This document shows positions 4,321 through 7,259 of a stretch of 7,259 nt of DNA, one piece after another. The position numbers and the translations under genes are program-made. The notes beneath the pieces were generated by a model. It saw only the letters and a program-made list of their open reading frames with translations, did no database searches and was not told where the DNA came from. The stretch is from an uncultured Thermomicrobiales bacterium (GTDB lineage: Bacteria; Chloroflexota; Chloroflexia; Thermomicrobiales; Thermomicrobiaceae). The stretch's first letter is position 1. Each line of letters begins with the position of its first letter. The DNA lies in contig CALAGB010000282.1 in the NCBI GenBank assembly GCA_937891245.1, positions 1-7,259 on the forward strand, in the 5' to 3' direction.

Positions 4321-6144
4321 ATGAATATCCGCGCTCACATGCACGCCGCATGCCGTGTGCTCTGGACGATCATCTGTTTCTCGCTGCTACTAACCGCGAT
4401 CGCTCCAGCGCAAGCAGCTCTCCAGTGGAAGTTCTCGACATTCGACGATGATGTATCAAGCGGATACTGTTCGTCATTGGCGCTCGATAGCCAGGGAACG
4501 CCTCACATCGCGTACGAGGCCGGCACCAACGCTGATCTTCGCTACGCGGTACGAGACGGGGCTGGATGGAATGTGGAAACGATCGAAAGCAGCGTCGGCT
4601 CAGGTGCCTGCTCCGTCTCGTTGGCGCTGGATGGCAACGATCAACCGCATATCAGCTATTACGATGTCCATAATGGTCAGTTGATCTACTCGGTCCGATC
4701 CGGTGTCAGCTGGAACAGCGAAATCGTGGATAGCAGCGGAAATGTCGGCCATGGCGCCTCACTCGCGCTCGACGCTGCCGGCCATCCGCATATCGCCTAC
4801 CTGGATGGCATGAATGAAGATCTGAAGTATGCGACCAATGACGGATCAGGCTGGAAGAGCCAAGTAGTCGACTCTGATGGCGTCGTCGGCTGGTTTTCTT
4901 CGATCGCGCTCGACGGTAACGGCCAACCGCACATCGCCTATTACGATTTCGACAACAAGCGCGTGCGCTACGCGGTATTGGCGGGCGATCACTGGGATTT
5001 TCAGACCGTCGACACCAACATCGGCCCAGATCCGTATATTTCGCTGGCGCTGGATGCCAATAACGTTCCCCACATCAGCTACGGCGACGAGAATACGACC
5101 GACGTGAGATACGCGACGTTGGTTACCGACAGCTGGGTTGTTGAGACGATTGCCACTGGTTCCTCGGTCGCGATGACGTCGATCGCGGTGGACTCTGCGG
5201 GTTCTCCGCATATTAGCTATTTTGGAAAGACTAGAGAACTGATGTACGCGGTGAAGGACGAGACGGGATGGGATATTCAAATCGTTGCAACTGGCAACAA
5301 TGAGCTGTCATCACTGGTTCTCGACAGTGGCGGCCTGGCGCACATCAGCTACCTTGATTACGCCAACGTGCGGTTCGTCTACACCGAGCAGACGGACGAC
5401 TCGACACCGCCGGTGACGACCGCCAGCGCCTCGTCTCCCGGCAATACGCCCTATACCTTCGGAGACTGGACCAACCAGCCCATTAGCGTGACGCTCAGCG
5501 CCACCGACGACGGCTCCGGCGTTGCCAGCACGTACTACACACTCGATGGCGGCGACCAGCAAACCTATAGCGAACCGTTCACGATCAACGACGAAGGCAC
5601 GCACACCCTCAGCTTCTGGAGCGTCGACAACGTGAGCCATGTTGAAACCGCCCAGGAGAAGAGCGTCAACATCGATCTCACCCCGCCAACGATCACGATC
5701 GCCGGTAATCAGGGGAGCTACACCGTCGATCAGACGATCGATATCACCTGCACGGCCGGCGACCAGGCGGATCTCTCCGGCCTGGCATCGTCGGATTGCC
5801 GGGAGATCAGCGGTGCGGCCACCGACTTCAGTGCCGGCACGAACACATTCACATTCACGGCCACCGACAACGCCAGCAACGTGACGACCGTGCCCGTCAC
5901 GTTCACCATCGCGGTCACGCCGGACAGCTTGTGTACTCTGACCAAGCACTACGTGGCAAATTCGCGTGCGGCGCACCAGCTTTGCGCCCCGCTCGGCATG
6001 GTGCGGCTGGCCGGGCAGATGCACAACCCACGCCTGAAGGCATCCGCCATCAACACGTACACCATGCTGGTGAGCACGCAGCGCGGTCGTACCCTGTCTC
6101 CGTCGGAAGCCGATACCCTCATCCGGCTGGCGCGGGCGCTGTAA
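4321..6144 (+). CDS. Secreted seven-repeat beta-propeller protein with Ig-like and FIMAH-like domains
   Basis: The protein (607 aa) is exported: residues 1-32 form a Sec signal peptide (Arg-containing start, hydrophobic IICFSLLLTAIA core, AQA-A cleavage). Residues 36-357 hold seven repeats of 44-48 residues, consensus SLALDxxGxPHIxYxDxxNxxLxYAxxxGxxW; their LALD aspartates fall at 56, 104, 151, 198, 245, 291 and 335. The last repeat lacks the Trp strand, while WKFSTF at 36-41 supplies one before repeat 1, as in Velcro-closed seven-bladed propellers. Residues about 361-453 match the OmpL47-type Ig-like domain (STPPVTT, TLSATDDGSGVASTYYTLDGG, EGTHTLSFWSVDNVSHVE); a second Ig-like domain runs about 455-532. 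Residues 536-607 resemble the C-terminal FIMAH module (LCTLTKHYV, then ADTLIRLARAL). No catalytic residues or anchor are recognised; binding of a surface or polymer is a guess. ATG 4321 fits the signal peptide, with AAGAGG 9 nt upstream; GTG 4222 would add 33 hydrophilic residues ahead of it. Confidence 0.85.
   Translation: MNIRAHMHAACRVLWTIICFSLLLTAIAPAQAALQWKFSTFDDDVSSGYCSSLALDSQGTPHIAYEAGTNADLRYAVRDGAGWNVETIESSVGSGACSVSLALDGNDQPHISYYDVHNGQLIYSVRSGVSWNSEIVDSSGNVGHGASLALDAAGHPHIAYLDGMNEDLKYATNDGSGWKSQVVDSDGVVGWFSSIALDGNGQPHIAYYDFDNKRVRYAVLAGDHWDFQTVDTNIGPDPYISLALDANNVPHISYGDENTTDVRYATLVTDSWVVETIATGSSVAMTSIAVDSAGSPHISYFGKTRELMYAVKDETGWDIQIVATGNNELSSLVLDSGGLAHISYLDYANVRFVYTEQTDDSTPPVTTASASSPGNTPYTFGDWTNQPISVTLSATDDGSGVASTYYTLDGGDQQTYSEPFTINDEGTHTLSFWSVDNVSHVETAQEKSVNIDLTPPTITIAGNQGSYTVDQTIDITCTAGDQADLSGLASSDCREISGAATDFSAGTNTFTFTATDNASNVTTVPVTFTIAVTPDSLCTLTKHYVANSRAAHQLCAPLGMVRLAGQMHNPRLKASAINTYTMLVSTQRGRTLSPSEADTLIRLARAL
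4474..5391 (+). repeat. Seven in-frame coding repeats, about 141 bp each
   Basis: The unit start (Ser-Leu-Ala-Leu-Asp or close variant) recurs with aspartate codons at 4486, 4630, 4771, 4912, 5053, 5191 and 5323, so spacings are 144, 141, 141, 141, 138 and 132 bp. Protein similarity is clear (PHIAY or PHISY in six units, AHISY in the seventh), while codons have drifted, for instance in the CCNCAYATY stretch. This is old, purifying-selected amplification and not a recent slippage array. Confidence 0.85.
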
Positions 6145-6359
6145 GGCGCGGAGCGGCCGCGGGTGAGGGCCGCTGCTTCGGCCCGCGGACTTCATCGACC
6201 GTGAGCCAGCAGCCGAGTAGTTTGTGGTCGCGGTACGAGCGCCATTTCTTGATGGTCCGAAAGCCGTCGCTGATGCAGTGCCGGGCGCGCGTCGCGTGCA
6301 TCGTGCAGTAAGTGGTTCCTCATCAGGAAAACACACCCCCGCAATGGCTCGACCCGGCG
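6145..6359. other. Intergenic region with GC-rich inverted repeats, no firm gene
   Basis: The spacer between the two repeat-protein genes is 346 bp in all; its right part is described with the promoter. CCGCGGG (6157-6163) pairs with CCCGCGG (6182-6188), and a competing inner hairpin GGGCCG/CGGCCC lies at 6167-6184; neither has a T-tract, so termination is uncertain. Both strands of 6190-6310 are open and GC-rich in third positions. The minus-strand frame (6301 to 6119, 60 codons) contains KKWRSYRDHKLLGCWLTVDE, which looks protein-like but matches no family I recognise and has no clear ribosome site. Confidence 0.4.
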
Positions 6360-6392
6360 CGAACGTTCGTATACTATTGCGCACGTTCGTGC
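6360..6392 (+). promoter_or_regulatory. Promoter -10 flanked by two palindromic operator candidates
   Basis: CGTATACT (6368-6375) gives the -10 hexamer TATACT; transcription would start near 6382 and leave a leader of roughly 108 nt. The palindrome CGAACGTTCG (6360-6369) overlaps the -10 on its left. A second inverted repeat, GCACG-TT-CGTGC (6381-6392), covers the expected start point. Their centres are 22 bp apart, and they share the directly repeated octamer ACGTTCGT at 6363 and 6383, exactly 20 bp apart. That layout, about two helical turns, is what a repressor binding as two dimers on one DNA face would need. Confidence 0.5.
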
Positions 6393-6490
6393 AGTCCTAT
6401 ACGGTATGCAACTTGGATTGACAGCATCAAGTGCGGATGGTTCCGCCGGGCCCGATCTCAGCGTGAGTGCGGCTATTTCGGAGGGTGTTC

Positions 6491-7259
6491 ATGCATTTGC
6501 ACGGGACTCGCGCGCGGTTAGCGGTGACCGCGCTCTTTCTGCTTGGGCTCATGATGGCCGTTCTGCCGGAGGCGAGTGCGCGCCCCTACTGGACTCGCTC
6601 GTTCTTCACCTATTCCTTCCCAACCGCACAGATGGCGATGGCGACGGATAGCACCGGCAGCCCGGTTATCGGCTATTTCTATCGCTATACCAACCCGAAT
6701 GCCGACGGCTTGCCGAAGATCTCCTATACGCAATTCACAGGACCGGCAGCGGCAAACAATATTTTCTATTCACACTCCGGCGACAGCGACAATGCGGGCG
6801 GCGTCGCGCTCGCGATTGATCACGACGATCGGCCACGGATGGTCTTCCACGAAGAACCATCGGGGGAGCTTACCTATCTCTATCCGGTTCCGTTGACATC
6901 GAATTTCTCGGGGTCTGGTATCAACGGCATTAATCCCTCATTGGCGCTTGATGCCAGCGATGTTGCCTGGGTCAGCTTCTACGATCAGGACACGGGCAAC
7001 CTCGACTACGCCTCCATTGGCGGTGATCACGTCTGGCACACAACGACGATCGCCAGTTCCATCGACCCGACCTGGAGTTCGTTGGCACTCGATTCGTCCG
7101 GAGCGCCGCACATCACCTATTACGACAGCAACGATCATGAACTGAAATACGTTTCGCCGACTGTTCCACAGACCTTGGTGGTTGACGACTCGGTCGGAGC
7201 CGGCGTGTACTCCGTCCTTTGGTTCGACTCAAATGACGTTCCGTACATTCTCTACTGGG
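6491..7259 (+). CDS. Second secreted repeat (propeller-type) protein, 3' end outside window
   Basis: 256 codons are present with no stop; the gene runs off the right edge. GGAGGG (6480-6485) lies five bases before ATG 6491, a strong ribosome site. Residues 1-30 form a Sec signal peptide (basic start with R7 and R9, LAVTALFLLGLMMAVL core, ASA cleavage). The mature part begins RPYWTRSFFTYSF, again a Trp-containing half repeat as in the upstream protein. Repeat-like units follow at about residues 50 (MATDSTGSPVIGYFY), 107 (LAIDHDDRPRMVFHE), 151 (LALDASDVAWVSFYDQ), 198 (LALDSSGAPHITYYDS) and 242 (VLWFDSNDVPYILYW). Units three to five are spaced 44-47 residues; the first two are more diverged and longer. 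It is a paralogue in repeat type of the protein ending at 6144, though divergent, and has its own promoter. Function is unknown; whether it also ends in Ig-like and FIMAH-like domains cannot be seen. Confidence 0.82.
   Translation, partial: MHLHGTRARLAVTALFLLGLMMAVLPEASARPYWTRSFFTYSFPTAQMAMATDSTGSPVIGYFYRYTNPNADGLPKISYTQFTGPAAANNIFYSHSGDSDNAGGVALAIDHDDRPRMVFHEEPSGELTYLYPVPLTSNFSGSGINGINPSLALDASDVAWVSFYDQDTGNLDYASIGGDHVWHTTTIASSIDPTWSSLALDSSGAPHITYYDSNDHELKYVSPTVPQTLVVDDSVGAGVYSVLWFDSNDVPYILYW

Noticed and set aside
4474..5391. CRISPR-like or slippage repeat array
   Set aside because: The 132-144 bp period is a whole number of codons and similarity is at protein level with drifted codons, so this is a coding repeat, not CRISPR or a microsatellite.
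6360..6369. LexA (SOS) box
   Set aside because: Gram-positive-type boxes need GAAC and GTTC separated by four bases; here the arms are directly adjacent.
5311..6384. Minus-strand open frame of 357 codons across the propeller gene
   Set aside because: Arg/Gly/Val-rich shadow of the coding strand, whose Ig-like and FIMAH-like segments are clear on the plus strand; no start signal found.
6406..6651. Plus-strand open frame of 81 codons overlapping the second repeat gene
   Set aside because: No ribosome site, no recognisable protein, and it overlaps the signal-peptide region of the better-supported frame starting at 6491.

Overview
The window comes from a high-GC bacterium. Three things make Chloroflexota, perhaps class Thermomicrobia (Sphaerobacter/Nitrolancea-like), my best guess: an N-terminus like that of Thermomicrobia solute-binding lipoproteins, a two-domain PRC-barrel protein, and secreted proteins built from LALD..G.PHI.YYD repeats. 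This placement is inference from protein style, not from a marker gene.

Left half (1-2804, all minus strand). The window opens with the first 46 codons of an exported lipoprotein gene that runs off the left edge. Next is a persulfide dioxygenase-like protein: a metallo-beta-lactamase domain, a rhodanese domain without its cysteine, and an active-looking rhodanese domain. This is the CstB order and points to sulfide/persulfide detoxification. It ends in a clear intrinsic terminator (404-440). Then comes a two-domain PRC-barrel protein followed by its own GNRA-loop hairpin.

Middle (2805-3995). The PRC-barrel gene is divergent from a Fur-family metalloregulator, and a perfect 13-bp inverted repeat lies between them. 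Downstream of fur is a small SRPBCC (START-like, polyketide cyclase/dehydrase-type) protein, followed by a strong hairpin with a displaced T-tract.

Right half (4000-7259, plus strand). Two secreted repeat proteins lie in tandem. The first is complete: signal peptide, seven ~47-residue repeats with an N-terminal half repeat that would close a seven-bladed beta-propeller, an OmpL47-type Ig-like domain, a second Ig-like domain and a C-terminal FIMAH-like module. The second starts in the same way and runs off the right edge, so it has no stop codon here. Its promoter region carries paired palindromes around the -10.

Regulation. The octamer CGTATACT occurs in front of the persulfide dioxygenase, fur and the second repeat-protein gene, each time in the sense orientation and at -10 distance. 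It looks like the local -10 element, with no recognisable -35. No phage, IS element, CRISPR array, tRNA or rRNA is visible. The most unusual part is the tandem pair of secreted propeller proteins and the signals upstream of each.
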